A stretch of DNA of 64,000 nt, taken from Mycolicibacterium baixiangningiae. GTDB taxonomy: Bacteria > Actinomycetota > Actinomycetes > Mycobacteriales > Mycobacteriaceae. This document shows, piece after piece, positions 10,627 to 19,179 of this stretch. The notes under the pieces are model-generated. The model saw nothing but the letters and a program-made list of their open reading frames with translations. It searched no databases and had not been told where the DNA came from. How positions within the stretch are numbered: position 1 is the stretch's first letter; the number at the start of each line of letters is the position of its first letter. The position numbers were made by a program, and so were the translations under genes. The stretch is taken from assembly GCF_016313185.1 (NCBI RefSeq), contig NZ_CP066218.1:3286001-3350000 (forward strand). The letters are read 5' to 3'.

Positions 10627-11726
10627 TTACTGCTTCACGACGATCCCGTCGCTACTCATGACGCTGACGTGCTGCCAGTACACCCAGTCGGCGATGGCAG
10701 CCCGCTGTGTGGTGGCATCGGCCGCTGTCTCTCGATCCGCCGAGGTGCTCATGAGTGGCTTCATCACCTCGAACCACAGCATTATCGAGTTGTCGGCTGG
10801 CGGAGCCGTGTGTCCGCGGGCGCAGCCGGCAGCAAGTCACCGAGCAGGGCGTCACCGACCGAGTCGAGTTGCCGCGCGGCACCCGGCGCAGCCGGGACAT
10901 CGCCTGCGCCGAAATCGACGGAGGGGGATGGCGCCGTTGACGCACCTGCCGAGAGGTTCACACTAGGGCTCGACGTACGCACAGCGCTCATGACCCGCCC
11001 GTTATTCGGCGGAGAAGGTGGCCCGCCACCAAGATTCCCCGGGGGCCTGGCTGCGCTCTCCGCGATCCTGCCGACAGATTCCGCTCGGTCGAGGTTCGAA
11101 ACAAGCGCAACAGGCGCCTGAGCTGGGCCGGACAGAGCAGGCGCCGGCTGGCGGCTGCAATCCAGATTCGCATTCCGAGTAAGCGTCGCGAGCGGCTCCT
11201 CCGGTGCCGAAGCCGAGGCTCGCTCCCCGCGCGACTCGCCATTGGACGCTCGCCCTCATCGAGGGCAGCTTCGGCGCCAGCGGCTTACCGCCCAGTGCTC
11301 CCGCCAATAAATTTACGAGGCGCAGGTTCTCGAGGTATTCCTTTTTAACCAGCTGTGAATGGCGTTGGAGGCATCGGTTTGATTTTCCGCAGCTTCTCGC
11401 TGCAGATCCGCTATAGCACCTTGCGTATTCTTGACGTTCGCTGCGATGGCATCTTTTGCACCAACGACAGAATTCGCCGCAACATTGCAACAACTGATCG
11501 CATCTCGAGATGTTGGTCATGATTTCCAAGTGCGACGGTATGTTTGTCTACTCGCGCGCCCGCTTTCCCCGCAGCCGTTGACAGCTGGCCAAGCTTCTCC
11601 CTTAGAGCGGCTTCGCGCTCCTCGAATATGGACTCGTTAGTTTCGGGCCACGCCCCCATGCGTCATTTCAGCGGCGTACGGCCCCGAAGGCTTGCTTACT
11701 ACGCCGACGCTACGACTCAAGGCCAC
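10627..11726 (-). pseudogene. EspK-like pseudogene with frameshifts and deletions
   Basis: Remnant of the gene type at 14567-16870. It would start at GTG 11726, overlapping the TAG of the preceding membrane gene (TAGTG). It opens with SKPSGPYAAEM, then a frameshift; the next frame gives AWPETNESIFEEREAAL and AGARVDKHTVALGNHDQHL. A second shift gives VGAKDAIAANVKNTQGAIADLQ. The middle is scrambled. The end again matches (LLPAAPADT, then [20 protein letters not shown]...[13 protein letters not shown]). There a 2-nt expansion (GACACACGG against GACACGG) breaks the frame near 10809. About 30 codons are missing between SADR and DAAAQRA. Not expected to make a functional protein. Confidence 0.85.
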
Positions 11727-12931
11727 TATGCAACCGCCTTACAGGCCGAGTTCACCGTTCGCGCCAGGTAAGTCGCCGACTCCGATAAGAATCCGTCCTT
11801 CGACTCATATTCCGGAATTGTCAACGCAAAGGCTCGGCGATATTGCGCCGCCAACGCCGCAAGGTCTTCAAAGATTGGGTTCCGACTCTCGCGCCCTAAT
11901 TCCTCCAGTACATCAGCATTGATGACCATGCTTTTCGCTGCAGCCTCATTTACCGACCTTTGCGCAGGACTCCAGTCCGGTGCTGATATTTGAGGATCAA
12001 TTGCTAGCCAATCGGCGATCTTACGATCAAAATCAGAAAGTGATGACTCCCAGCCGTCACACGCTGGGTTGCTAGTAGTTAAGAACCGTTGAGGAGCGGC
12101 CCCGTCGTCTGGTAGTTCGACCGATGAAGGCGCGGGCGATTCCTCAACGAGTGGGGCAATTGGTTGCACGCTTCGATATTCGATTGCCGAGCATATGTGA
12201 GCAGCCGCAGTGCCCGAAGCATCCGTCACTACCGCGAGCCCATCGCTTTTTTCTGTGTAGCCCTCGAGCGTCGTGACGAATGCCGCCGAATAAGCGACAA
12301 ATTGACCATACAACTCGCGCATCACACGGTGCGGCGTGGTCTTTGCAAGCTTTTCCGCTTGGCTCGCGGCGTCACGCATACCGTTGCTCACCACCTCATA
12401 CATGTTGCGTTGTTCGGGTGTCCAGGCACTGGCCGGTATCGATGGATCCCGCTGCCCCCAGTTGACCGACTTAGACTTGTCCGAATACGCGCGAATAACC
12501 TTCCCCCACGCATCACACGTCGGATCTTCGGTGATGATATTGACCGGCCCGGTGTCGTTGGCGCTCGCGAACTCCGACGCCTGCCCGTCCCCCGGCGGCG
12601 TCGGCGAATTCCCATCCGACCCATCCCGCGTCACCAAGATCGTGACCGTCACCGCCAACGCGACGACCAGCAACACGATGACACCGCCGATGATCCACTT
12701 CCCCTTACCGCCGTTGGGCGGCGGAGGCCCAGAAGGCGGGCCACCCCACTGCGGTTGCTGCGGCGGCGGACCCCACGGCGGCGGCCCACTGAACTGCCCC
12801 TCACCCGCACCACCCGGCTGCGCACTACCCCACTGCGGCTGGCCTCCGTACTGGGGCTGCCCACCTTGCGGCGGCTGGCCACCATAGGGCGGCTGACCGC
12901 CGTACGGATTCGGAGGGGGAGGTAAAGTCAT
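11726..12931 (-). CDS. Proline-rich single-pass membrane protein, two-module ectodomain (paralogue A)
   Basis: 401 residues from ATG 12931 with GAAGG upstream. Residues 1-78 are P/G/Q-rich (PPPPNPYGGQPPYGG...), a transmembrane helix spans about 79-100, and a linker carries the TEDPTC sequence. The ectodomain is an internal duplication: module 1 runs Cys139 to Cys247, module 2 Cys291 to Cys397. Each has a Trp three residues after the first Cys, a W-(T/S)-P-x-Q-R motif about 30 residues in, and a final Cys, so each is probably closed by one disulphide. No known family is recognised. It sits in the ESX-like array with paralogues B and C. The 5' third is nearly identical in DNA to paralogue C; the ectodomain is not. 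Confidence 0.8.
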   Translation of the reverse strand: MTLPPPPNPYGGQPPYGGQPPQGGQPQYGGQPQWGSAQPGGAGEGQFSGPPPWGPPPQQPQWGGPPSGPPPPNGGKGKWIIGGVIVLLVVALAVTVTILVTRDGSDGNSPTPPGDGQASEFASANDTGPVNIITEDPTCDAWGKVIRAYSDKSKSVNWGQRDPSIPASAWTPEQRNMYEVVSNGMRDAASQAEKLAKTTPHRVMRELYGQFVAYSAAFVTTLEGYTEKSDGLAVVTDASGTAAAHICSAIEYRSVQPIAPLVEESPAPSSVELPDDGAAPQRFLTTSNPACDGWESSLSDFDRKIADWLAIDPQISAPDWSPAQRSVNEAAAKSMVINADVLEELGRESRNPIFEDLAALAAQYRRAFALTIPEYESKDGFLSESATYLARTVNSACKAVA

Positions 12932-12962
12932 ATGCGCACCTTCGCGTCAGAAACACTCACGG

Positions 12963-13306
12963 TCACAACACAATCGACGAGCCAGCGGGCCGAGTGGGCG
13001 CCGGCTTCGGCGCGGGCGGCGCAGTCTCTGGTGCGGCGTCGGCCTGTGGGGTCTCCGGCGCGGCATGGCGCGGTACGTATTCGGGTGCCCGCTCCCCAGC
13101 CGCGCCGCCATTAGCAGCACCCTCCGGCAGCGTCTCGTCCGCTGGATGGTCCTTCTTCTCGCGCAGTTCCTCTTCGAGCCGCTGCCCTCGCCTAATTGAG
13201 TCGCCCGATTGACCAAGACGGATTCATCAGTATCGGGCCAGGCGCCCGCGCCGCTCATCTCCGCCGCATACAGCCCTGATGGCCTCCCCCCGCTCGTCGT
13301 GGCCAT
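12963..13306 (-). pseudogene. Fusion remnant: EspK-like start joined to the tail of the YxxxD protein
   Basis: Starts at ATG 13306, overlapping the TAA of paralogue B (TAATG), and encodes an EspK-like N-terminus (RPSGLYAAEMSGAGAWPDTDES) for about 37 codons. The sequence then joins the 3' end of a gene like 18104-18991 (RLEEELREKKD...ERAPEYVPRHAAPETPQ) ending at TGA 12963. The two halves are in different frames, since 344 bp is not a multiple of 3. A deletion between cassette members explains this: it removed most of EspK and the front of the next YxxxD gene. Confidence 0.85.
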
Positions 13307-14496
13307 TACGTCACGACCTCGCAGGCAACCAGGACAATATTCGTAAGGTATGTCGCGCTAGCCGAAAGGTAATTGTCCGCGCTGTGGTACTCGGGCACCG
13401 CCATCACGAATGCACGCCAGTACTGAGTTGCCAGGAAAGCGAAATCTTCGAATACGGGGTTCCCACTACCGCTGCCGAGCCTTTGCATAGTATCCGCGAG
13501 CGCTGACATTCGAGGTGTCGCCGACTCCACAGTGGCTCGTTCCACGGGTGTCCACTCGCTCGCAGGAATTTTGGTATTAACACCCCGCCAGTCAGCACTT
13601 TCGTCGGCAAACTTCATGGCTTCCGAATCCCACTCGGGGCAGGATGAGTTAGGCGATTGCAGAAACATTGTGGGTGCGGACATATCTGCCGGCGGCGCAA
13701 CTTCTGACGGTGCGGGCACGGTAGGCAACAGCGGCGCAAACGCACGCGAGACGTCGTACGATATGGCAGAGCATACCGTTGATAACCCAGAGGAGAGGTT
13801 TTCTAAAACGACCGCTAGCCGGTTGTGTTTAGGTTCGTAATTCTGTAAAGACCCGGTGAATGAACGACTGTACGCGATGAATTGTTCGTACATTTCGCGC
13901 ATCACTCGATTCGGAGTCGATCTCATTAAGTTAGCCGCCTTACCGGCAGCGAGTGTTATCGCCTCAGCAACGGACTCGTACTGCTGGCGTTGCTCTGGAC
14001 CCCATGCCGCCCTCGGAACAGCATCGTTGCGATTAACCCAGTCAAGTCGAGAAGCCGTAACCGCCAGTTCTCGAGAAACTATTCCCCACGCTGGGCACGT
14101 CGGGTCCTCCGTGATGATGTTGACCGGCCCGGTGTCGTTGGCGCTCGCGAACTCCGACGCCTGCCCATCCCCCGGCGGCGTCGGCGAATTCCCATCCGAC
14201 CCATCCCGCGTCACCAAGATCGTCATCGTCACCGCCAACGCGACGACCAGCAACACGACGACGCCGCCGATGATCCACTTCCCCTTACCGCCGTTGGACG
14301 GCGGAGGCCCAGGAGGCGGGCCACCCCACTGCGGTTGCTGCGGCGGACCCCACTGCGGTTGCTGCGGCGGACCCCACGGCGGCGGCCCACTGAACTGCCC
14401 CTCACCCGCACCACCCGGCTGCGGTCCGCCCCACTGCGGCTGTCCACCATAGGGAGATTGGTCACCGTACGAATTTGGTGGGGGTGGCAAAGTCAT
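13306..14496 (-). CDS. Proline-rich single-pass membrane protein, two-module ectodomain (paralogue B)
   Basis: 396 residues from ATG 14496. Same plan as paralogue A: P/G/Q-rich N-terminus (slightly shorter, with a duplicated WGPPQQPQ unit), one transmembrane helix, a DPTC start of ectodomain, and two Cys-bounded modules with W-G-P-E-Q-R and W-T-P-V-E-R motifs. The ectodomain differs at many positions from A and C (for example TASRLDWVNRNDAVPRAAW). It begins 70 bp after the intact EspK-like gene with no YxxxD gene in front, so the cassette is incomplete here. Function unknown; a surface sensor, anchor or immunity-type protein are all possible. Confidence 0.8.
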   Translation of the reverse strand: MTLPPPPNSYGDQSPYGGQPQWGGPQPGGAGEGQFSGPPPWGPPQQPQWGPPQQPQWGGPPPGPPPSNGGKGKWIIGGVVVLLVVALAVTMTILVTRDGSDGNSPTPPGDGQASEFASANDTGPVNIITEDPTCPAWGIVSRELAVTASRLDWVNRNDAVPRAAWGPEQRQQYESVAEAITLAAGKAANLMRSTPNRVMREMYEQFIAYSRSFTGSLQNYEPKHNRLAVVLENLSSGLSTVCSAISYDVSRAFAPLLPTVPAPSEVAPPADMSAPTMFLQSPNSSCPEWDSEAMKFADESADWRGVNTKIPASEWTPVERATVESATPRMSALADTMQRLGSGSGNPVFEDFAFLATQYWRAFVMAVPEYHSADNYLSASATYLTNIVLVACEVVT

Positions 14497-14566
14497 ATGC
14501 GCACCTTCACATCCAGTCCTTCGGGCAAGTTCGGCCGACGGGGCGGCCGGTGGAGAGCAGCCTCGA

Positions 14567-16870
14567 TTACTGCTTCACGACGATCGCGTCGCTACTCATC
14601 ACGCTGACATGCTGCCAGTACACCCAGTCGGCGATGACTGCCCGCTGCGCAGCGGCGTCGGTCGCCGATTGCGCCTTGTGCAGCGCGAGTTCCAGGGCGT
14701 GGTTGGCGTAGTTCACCATCGCTTCCAGATGCGCGACTCCCCTATCCGCCGAGGTGCTCATGAGTGGTTTCATCACCTCGAACCACAGCATTATCGAGTT
14801 GTCGGCTGGCGGAGCCGTGTCCGCGGGCGCAGCCGGCAGCAAGTCACCGAGCATCGCGTCGTCCACCGAGTTGAGTTGCCGCGCGGCACCCGGCGCGATG
14901 ACCTCCAGACGGGACCGGCCCGCCATGTCACCTTTCTCCGGAATGTCATCCGGCCTGAGGATCACGCGCGCCGCGCCTGGATCGAATCCGTCGAACTGCT
15001 CAGCCGTCGCGACCACGGCGCGCAACGGGACGTCATGATGCTGGGCCCAGCCATGTAACGCGAGCATCGGGAAAGTGGCCCACTTCGCGCGTTCTTCGAG
15101 CGGAATCGACTCGTCGGCGCTGACCATCTTCACGCCCTCAGGCAGCTTCACGTTGTCGGGGATGTAGCCGATTCCGTAGCTATTGGCCACCAGGATTGTG
15201 CCGTCCTTCGCGACGCCAGTGGCCCAGAAGAAGCCGAAATCCATTGACTCGACTGCATTTAGCGCCGCGGCAACGCGACGCGCGACCTGTACGGGGTCGC
15301 CGGTCGATTGACGGCGCATGGCGCCGGCGATGGCATCGCGCTCGGCGCGGGCTGCCGAAACCGGCACCGGAGCCGGAGCGCCGACCACCGAACCAGCGCT
15401 CGAGGGCGGAGCAGCGACCGGAGGGGGTGCGGCGGAGGCAGGCACGACCGGCGCAGCGGGCGATGGTGTCGGCGGCGGACCCAACGGCATCGGCGGCGGA
15501 GGCATCGCCGGACCGCCCGACATCGGGACACCACCGCCGCCACCCGACGGTGGGGCTACCGGTGCGACCGGCGTGTGCGCCGCACTGCTCGTCATAGGGT
15601 TGGAAGGAGCAGCCGAAGCTGGAGGTGCAGCATCCGTCGGTGCGGCCGGTGCGGCCATCGGCGCGGAGGCGGGCTGCATCGGAGGACCGATGTTCGACAA
15701 ACTGTCCGCGATCGAAGGGGGCGGGACTGGCGCCTGCCCGCCAGAACCGGACGACGGGCCGGAAGCGCCCTTCGACGGGTCGACGCTTGGCTGGTCGCTA
15801 ATCGACGATGGGCTGTCGCCGATTGGACTGCTTGAGGTGCCACCTCCCGATGTCCCGCCCCCGCTCGCACCGGACGAGGCGCCACCGCTCGAAACACTCG
15901 AGCTCCCGAGACTCGTCGCTCCGCCCGGCGTGGTCCCTCCGGTCAACGGAGACGATGGAGTCGCCGGCCCGGTTGGCATGCCTGGCGGAGAGGGCGTCGG
16001 CGGCCGGACCGGGGGCGCCGGCTGACCAGGACCAACGCCGGGTTGCATTTGGGGAGCTTGCTCCGCGCCGCGATCCGCTTCGCCACCTCTTAAGCCGTCA
16101 AAGGTCGGCTCCTGCGGTGGTGCAGCTGGCGGAGCGGCGGGTGAAGTGGTCAAGCCGGCCTCCGCCGTTCCACCCCGAGCAGGTATCGATTCCGGTCCTG
16201 GCCCTACCGGAGACCGGGTACCGACGTTTTCTGTGAGTCCTCCCCGTGTGAATGAGGCAAGGACTGTGCGTTGGGTCGACTCTTCCCCCTCCTCATTTCG
16301 TTCTTCACTTCGTTCCGTCGAGGTGGAATCGTCGTCGACATCGAATGGAGCTTCGGGCGGTCCTGGCGTTACTCCATATCTTGCCGCCAAGTCGCTTACG
16401 GTCTTGAAGTTCATGAAGTACCCGCCGTTAGCGAGGCATTGAACCGCACCCGTACAATCCGTATCGTTCGCAGCAGCTTCTTGCTCGACGCGGCGTATCT
16501 CATCCTGTACGAGTTTTACTTGGTCATGAATCGTTGCCTTTGCCCCGGTCAGGCAACTCGACGCCTCATTGCACCAGCTAATCGCCTCGCGGAGGCGCTG
16601 CTCGTGCCCCGAAATATCGTTGGAATGCTTGTCTACTCTTGAACCCGCCTTATTGGCCCCTTCGCCTGCCCAAATATGGTCGCCATTGAAGGTTTGCGCT
16701 TGGTGCCCGGCCCACGTTTGGTGCGCTTCCTGCAACATCGAGAGGGTGCGGCCAAGGGCAGCAGCACGATCGGAAAAGGTTGACTCGTCCGCCTGCGGCC
16801 AAGCGCCCTGTCCAGTCATTTCTTCTGCGTAAGGGCCGGACGGCTTGGAACTAACACTCTTGCCGATCAT
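14567..16870 (-). CDS. EspK-like ESX secretion-associated protein
   Basis: 767 residues from ATG 16870, overlapping the stop of paralogue C by 4 bp (ATGA). Residues 1 to about 170 form a helical domain similar to EspK (Rv3879c) N-termini (SGPYAEEM...GAWPQADESTFSDRAAALGRTL; KAGSRVDKHSNDISGHEQRL). A Pro/Gly/Ser-rich linker of about 300 residues follows. The last 265 or so residues match the EspK C-terminal region ([68 protein letters not shown]). In ESX-1, EspK binds a substrate and the EccCb ATPase. A chaperone-like role for the product of 18104-18991 is inferred. Similar proteins exist outside the esx-1 locus (for example Rv2082), so orthology is open. Confidence 0.85.
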   Translation of the reverse strand: MIGKSVSSKPSGPYAEEMTGQGAWPQADESTFSDRAAALGRTLSMLQEAHQTWAGHQAQTFNGDHIWAGEGANKAGSRVDKHSNDISGHEQRLREAISWCNEASSCLTGAKATIHDQVKLVQDEIRRVEQEAAANDTDCTGAVQCLANGGYFMNFKTVSDLAARYGVTPGPPEAPFDVDDDSTSTERSEERNEEGEESTQRTVLASFTRGGLTENVGTRSPVGPGPESIPARGGTAEAGLTTSPAAPPAAPPQEPTFDGLRGGEADRGAEQAPQMQPGVGPGQPAPPVRPPTPSPPGMPTGPATPSSPLTGGTTPGGATSLGSSSVSSGGASSGASGGGTSGGGTSSSPIGDSPSSISDQPSVDPSKGASGPSSGSGGQAPVPPPSIADSLSNIGPPMQPASAPMAAPAAPTDAAPPASAAPSNPMTSSAAHTPVAPVAPPSGGGGGVPMSGGPAMPPPPMPLGPPPTPSPAAPVVPASAAPPPVAAPPSSAGSVVGAPAPVPVSAARAERDAIAGAMRRQSTGDPVQVARRVAAALNAVESMDFGFFWATGVAKDGTILVANSYGIGYIPDNVKLPEGVKMVSADESIPLEERAKWATFPMLALHGWAQHHDVPLRAVVATAEQFDGFDPGAARVILRPDDIPEKGDMAGRSRLEVIAPGAARQLNSVDDAMLGDLLPAAPADTAPPADNSIMLWFEVMKPLMSTSADRGVAHLEAMVNYANHALELALHKAQSATDAAAQRAVIADWVYWQHVSVMSSDAIVVKQ

Positions 16871-18072
16871 GAGGCGGCCCTACATGCGAAAGTTATCGAC
16901 CGGCCTAGGTCACTCGCCGCTTCGGCTACGAAGTTGTCGTTCTGAGAATAGGCCGGGATCGCAGCAACGAAAGCTCGCCGATACTGCGCAGAAAGCGTAG
17001 CGAAGTCTTCGAGGACAGGGTTGTTGCTGTCACGTCCTAACTGCTCGGCCTTGTCCGCATTTCTCTCCATAACTGGTGCCACCGCTTCGTTCACCGCCCG
17101 TTGGTCTGGCGTCCAATCGGTGGCGGGCACACGAGGATCCGTCGAGCGCCACGATGCTATGGCTCGATCGAAATCTACCGCGGAGCGATCCCACTCTGGA
17201 CAAATGTCGTTAGCTTCTGCAAGAAAAAGTTCTGATTGCGCCGTCGTGGCCGGGCGCGACGGGTCTTCAGGAGGCTCCGGTGCGCTGACCAATGGAGCCA
17301 CTTGGGCTGCGCTTCGGAATTGAATTGCCTCACAGATATTTACCATCGAACTCTGCGTGGCATCGGACACAGCCAAGTAATTGTCATCATCCACGGTGTA
17401 TGTCGGAATCAAGTCGACGAAGCGTGCTGTATAGGCCATGAACTGCTCATATAATTCACGCACAGCTCGGTGCGGTGTGAGGCGCACGAGACTAGAAGTT
17501 TGCTCGGCCGCTCTTGTCATTGCCGTCTTGGCGGACTCGTACATTGACCTCTGCTCAGGTGTCCATGCATTCGCGCCAATTGATTCGTTGCGGTTCTTCC
17601 AACCAAGGACGCTGAGCACGTCTGTGTACTCGCGGGCGATCCGGAGCCACGCATCACACGTCGGATCTTCGGTGATGATGTTGACCGGCCCGGTGTCGTT
17701 GGCGCTCGCGAACTCCGACGCCTGCCCGTCCCCCGGCGGCGTCGGCGAATTCCCATCCGACCCATCCCGCGTCACCAAGATCGTGACCGTCACCGCCAAC
17801 GCGACGACCAGCAACACGATGACACCGCCGATGATCCACTTCCCCTTACCGCCGTTGGGCGGCGGAGGCCCAGAAGGCGGGCCACCCCACTGCGGTTGCT
17901 GCGGCGGCGGACCCCACGGCGGCGGCCCACTGAACTGCCCCTCACCCGCACCACCCGGTTGCGGACTACCCCACTGCGGCTGGCCCCCGTACTGGGGCTG
18001 CCCACCTTGCGGCGACTGACCTCCGTAGGGTGGCTGCCCGCCGTACGGATTCGGAGGGGGAGGCAAAGTCAT
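16867..18072 (-). CDS. Proline-rich single-pass membrane protein, two-module ectodomain (paralogue C)
   Basis: 401 residues from ATG 18072. This is the membrane member of the complete cassette: the YxxxD gene ends 31 bp upstream and the EspK-like gene overlaps its stop by 4 bp. N-terminal P/G/Q repeats, helix KGKWIIGGVIVLLVVALAVT, then two Cys-to-Cys modules (starting DPTCDAW and DICPEWD, each with W-T-P-x-Q-R). The DNA of its first 140 codons is almost the same as paralogue A, then identity drops sharply just after the DPTC codons. Confidence 0.82.
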   Translation of the reverse strand: MTLPPPPNPYGGQPPYGGQSPQGGQPQYGGQPQWGSPQPGGAGEGQFSGPPPWGPPPQQPQWGGPPSGPPPPNGGKGKWIIGGVIVLLVVALAVTVTILVTRDGSDGNSPTPPGDGQASEFASANDTGPVNIITEDPTCDAWLRIAREYTDVLSVLGWKNRNESIGANAWTPEQRSMYESAKTAMTRAAEQTSSLVRLTPHRAVRELYEQFMAYTARFVDLIPTYTVDDDNYLAVSDATQSSMVNICEAIQFRSAAQVAPLVSAPEPPEDPSRPATTAQSELFLAEANDICPEWDRSAVDFDRAIASWRSTDPRVPATDWTPDQRAVNEAVAPVMERNADKAEQLGRDSNNPVLEDFATLSAQYRRAFVAAIPAYSQNDNFVAEAASDLGRSITFACRAAS

Positions 18073-18103
18073 ATGCGCACCTTCGCGTCAGAAACACTCA
18101 CGG

Positions 18104-18991
18104 TCACAACACAAACGACGAATCAGCGGGCCGAGTGGGCGCCGGCTTCGGCGCGGGCGGCGCAGTCTCTGGTGCGGCGTCGGCCTGTGGGGTCTCCGGC
18201 GCGGCATGGCGCGGAACGTATTCGGGTGCCCGCTCGCCGGTCCCCTCAGCTGGCGCGGCACCTTCCGGCTTCTGCTCGGACTCCTCGTCCTTCTTCTCGC
18301 GCAGTTCTTCTTCGAGCCGCGCCTTCTCGTCCTTTTCGGCGGACTCTTGCTCGCCGAACTGGCTCGTCATCTGCCCGATCTGCTGCAGCCCGCTCTGCAC
18401 CCCCTGCATGATCCCCTGCGGAATCTGCATGGCCATGCCGGCGAGCTGCATCGGAATCTGAGCCGCCTGCTGCGCCATCTGCATCGGCATGCCCATCATC
18501 TGGCCCATATCCTGGCCCGTACCGGGAGCGCCAACCGCACCAGAAGGTGCACCGGCAGCACCACCTCCGACGGCACCACCAACTCCGGCGGCTCCACCAG
18601 TCGCCCCGACCGCACCACCTCCGCCCGCGACTTCACCAGCAGCCCCGGCTCCACCTCCAGCTGCGCCTCCACCGCCGCCCGGAGCCCCCGCGCCGTCCAA
18701 CTCCGCCAACGCCTTGCGGATCTGGTCGGCGATCTGCTGATCGGTCTGCTCGTAGAGTCCGGCGGCTCGAATGATGTTCTCCGCGGTGGCCAGCGCTTCG
18801 GCTTTGGTCTTCGGCATGCCCTCGACGAGCGGGAGTTCGATCTCCTGCGTCTTGCTCTGCAGCGCCAGCGACAGGGCGTCCGTCCCGGACGTGACCAGCG
18901 GCTGCAGCGGCTCCGGTATGGCCTGGGCCCCGCTGACCAGACCACGGCCTCCGTTAGCCAGCTCCCCGGTATTGACCCTCAATTCGGTCAT
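18104..18991 (-). CDS. ESX-substrate-like protein with YxxxD motif and Gly/Ala/Pro-rich tail
   Basis: 295 residues from ATG 18991; an in-frame TTG four codons earlier is the alternative start. Residues 1-105 are helical with EspC/EspB-like features (MTELRVNTGELANGGRGLV...), including YEQTD at 80-84, which fits the YxxxD/E signal of ESX (type VII) substrates, followed by a further helix. A Gly/Ala-rich stretch, a Met/Gln-rich segment (MGQMMGMPMQMAQQAAQ), a charged coil (EKDEKARLEEELREKKDEE) and a proline-rich end follow. It is first in the cassette and probably secreted as the substrate. No WxG is obvious, so assignment to a specific Esp family is tentative. Confidence 0.75.
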   Translation of the reverse strand: MTELRVNTGELANGGRGLVSGAQAIPEPLQPLVTSGTDALSLALQSKTQEIELPLVEGMPKTKAEALATAENIIRAAGLYEQTDQQIADQIRKALAELDGAGAPGGGGGAAGGGAGAAGEVAGGGGAVGATGGAAGVGGAVGGGAAGAPSGAVGAPGTGQDMGQMMGMPMQMAQQAAQIPMQLAGMAMQIPQGIMQGVQSGLQQIGQMTSQFGEQESAEKDEKARLEEELREKKDEESEQKPEGAAPAEGTGERAPEYVPRHAAPETPQADAAPETAPPAPKPAPTRPADSSFVL

Positions 18992-19142
18992 CGACGCCCC
19001 CAATCACCCAGTGCGCGAAGCGTCGCCGTCGGACCGCCCAGCAAGTGCTTCGCCGACAAGATCAGACCCTCATCTGCCTCAGGACACGTATCAGCCACCC
19101 GTTCACGAATCTTCCAGCAAATGTTACCTGAGCACGACTCAA

Positions 19143-19172
19143 CCCCACTGCACGAAATCTGTGCGAGTGGGG
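19143..19172 (-). terminator. Hairpin just downstream of pafA
   Basis: ccccact (19143-19149) pairs with agtgggg (19166-19172), and gcac (19150-19153) with gtgc (19161-19164), giving 11 bp with a one-base bulge and a 7-nt loop. It starts 8 nt after the pafA stop on the minus strand and is followed by TTGAGT, a poor U-tract. It probably ends the pafA transcript, leaving the array and pafBC on separate promoters. Confidence 0.6.
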
Positions 19173-19179
19173 CGAGAAC

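Larger units (their letters stand above)
10627..18991 (-). repeat. Decayed tandem array of an ESX-like three-gene cassette
   Basis: Cassette order in the direction of transcription is small YxxxD protein (X), membrane protein (M), EspK-like protein (K). Unit 1: X 18991-18104, M 18072-16867, K 16870-14567. Unit 2: M 14496-13306, then only the start of K fused to the tail of an X copy (13306-12963). Unit 3: M 12931-11726, then a frameshifted K (11726-10627). The first 130-140 codons of the three M genes (12520-12931, 14104-14496, 17654-18072) and the X tail plus X-M spacer (12932-13190 versus 18073-18310) are nearly identical at DNA level. The K 3' ends (10627-10890 versus 14568-14920) are also very similar. 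The ectodomain parts have diverged and look lower in GC. Confidence 0.8.

Noticed and set aside
15190..16080. Proline/glycine-rich plus-strand ORFs in the EspK-like region as PE/PPE-type genes
   Set aside because: They are antisense readings of the EspK linker; the minus-strand frame is continuous over 767 codons.
14567..16870. Calling the EspK-like gene espK itself
   Set aside because: The esx-1 neighbours (espB, eccCb1, mycP1) are absent and non-esx-1 relatives with the same ends exist, so only the family is named.
10568..19179. Prophage or integrative element for the island
   Set aside because: No integrase, tRNA target, att repeats or phage structural genes; the content is ESX-like and the pattern is tandem duplication.
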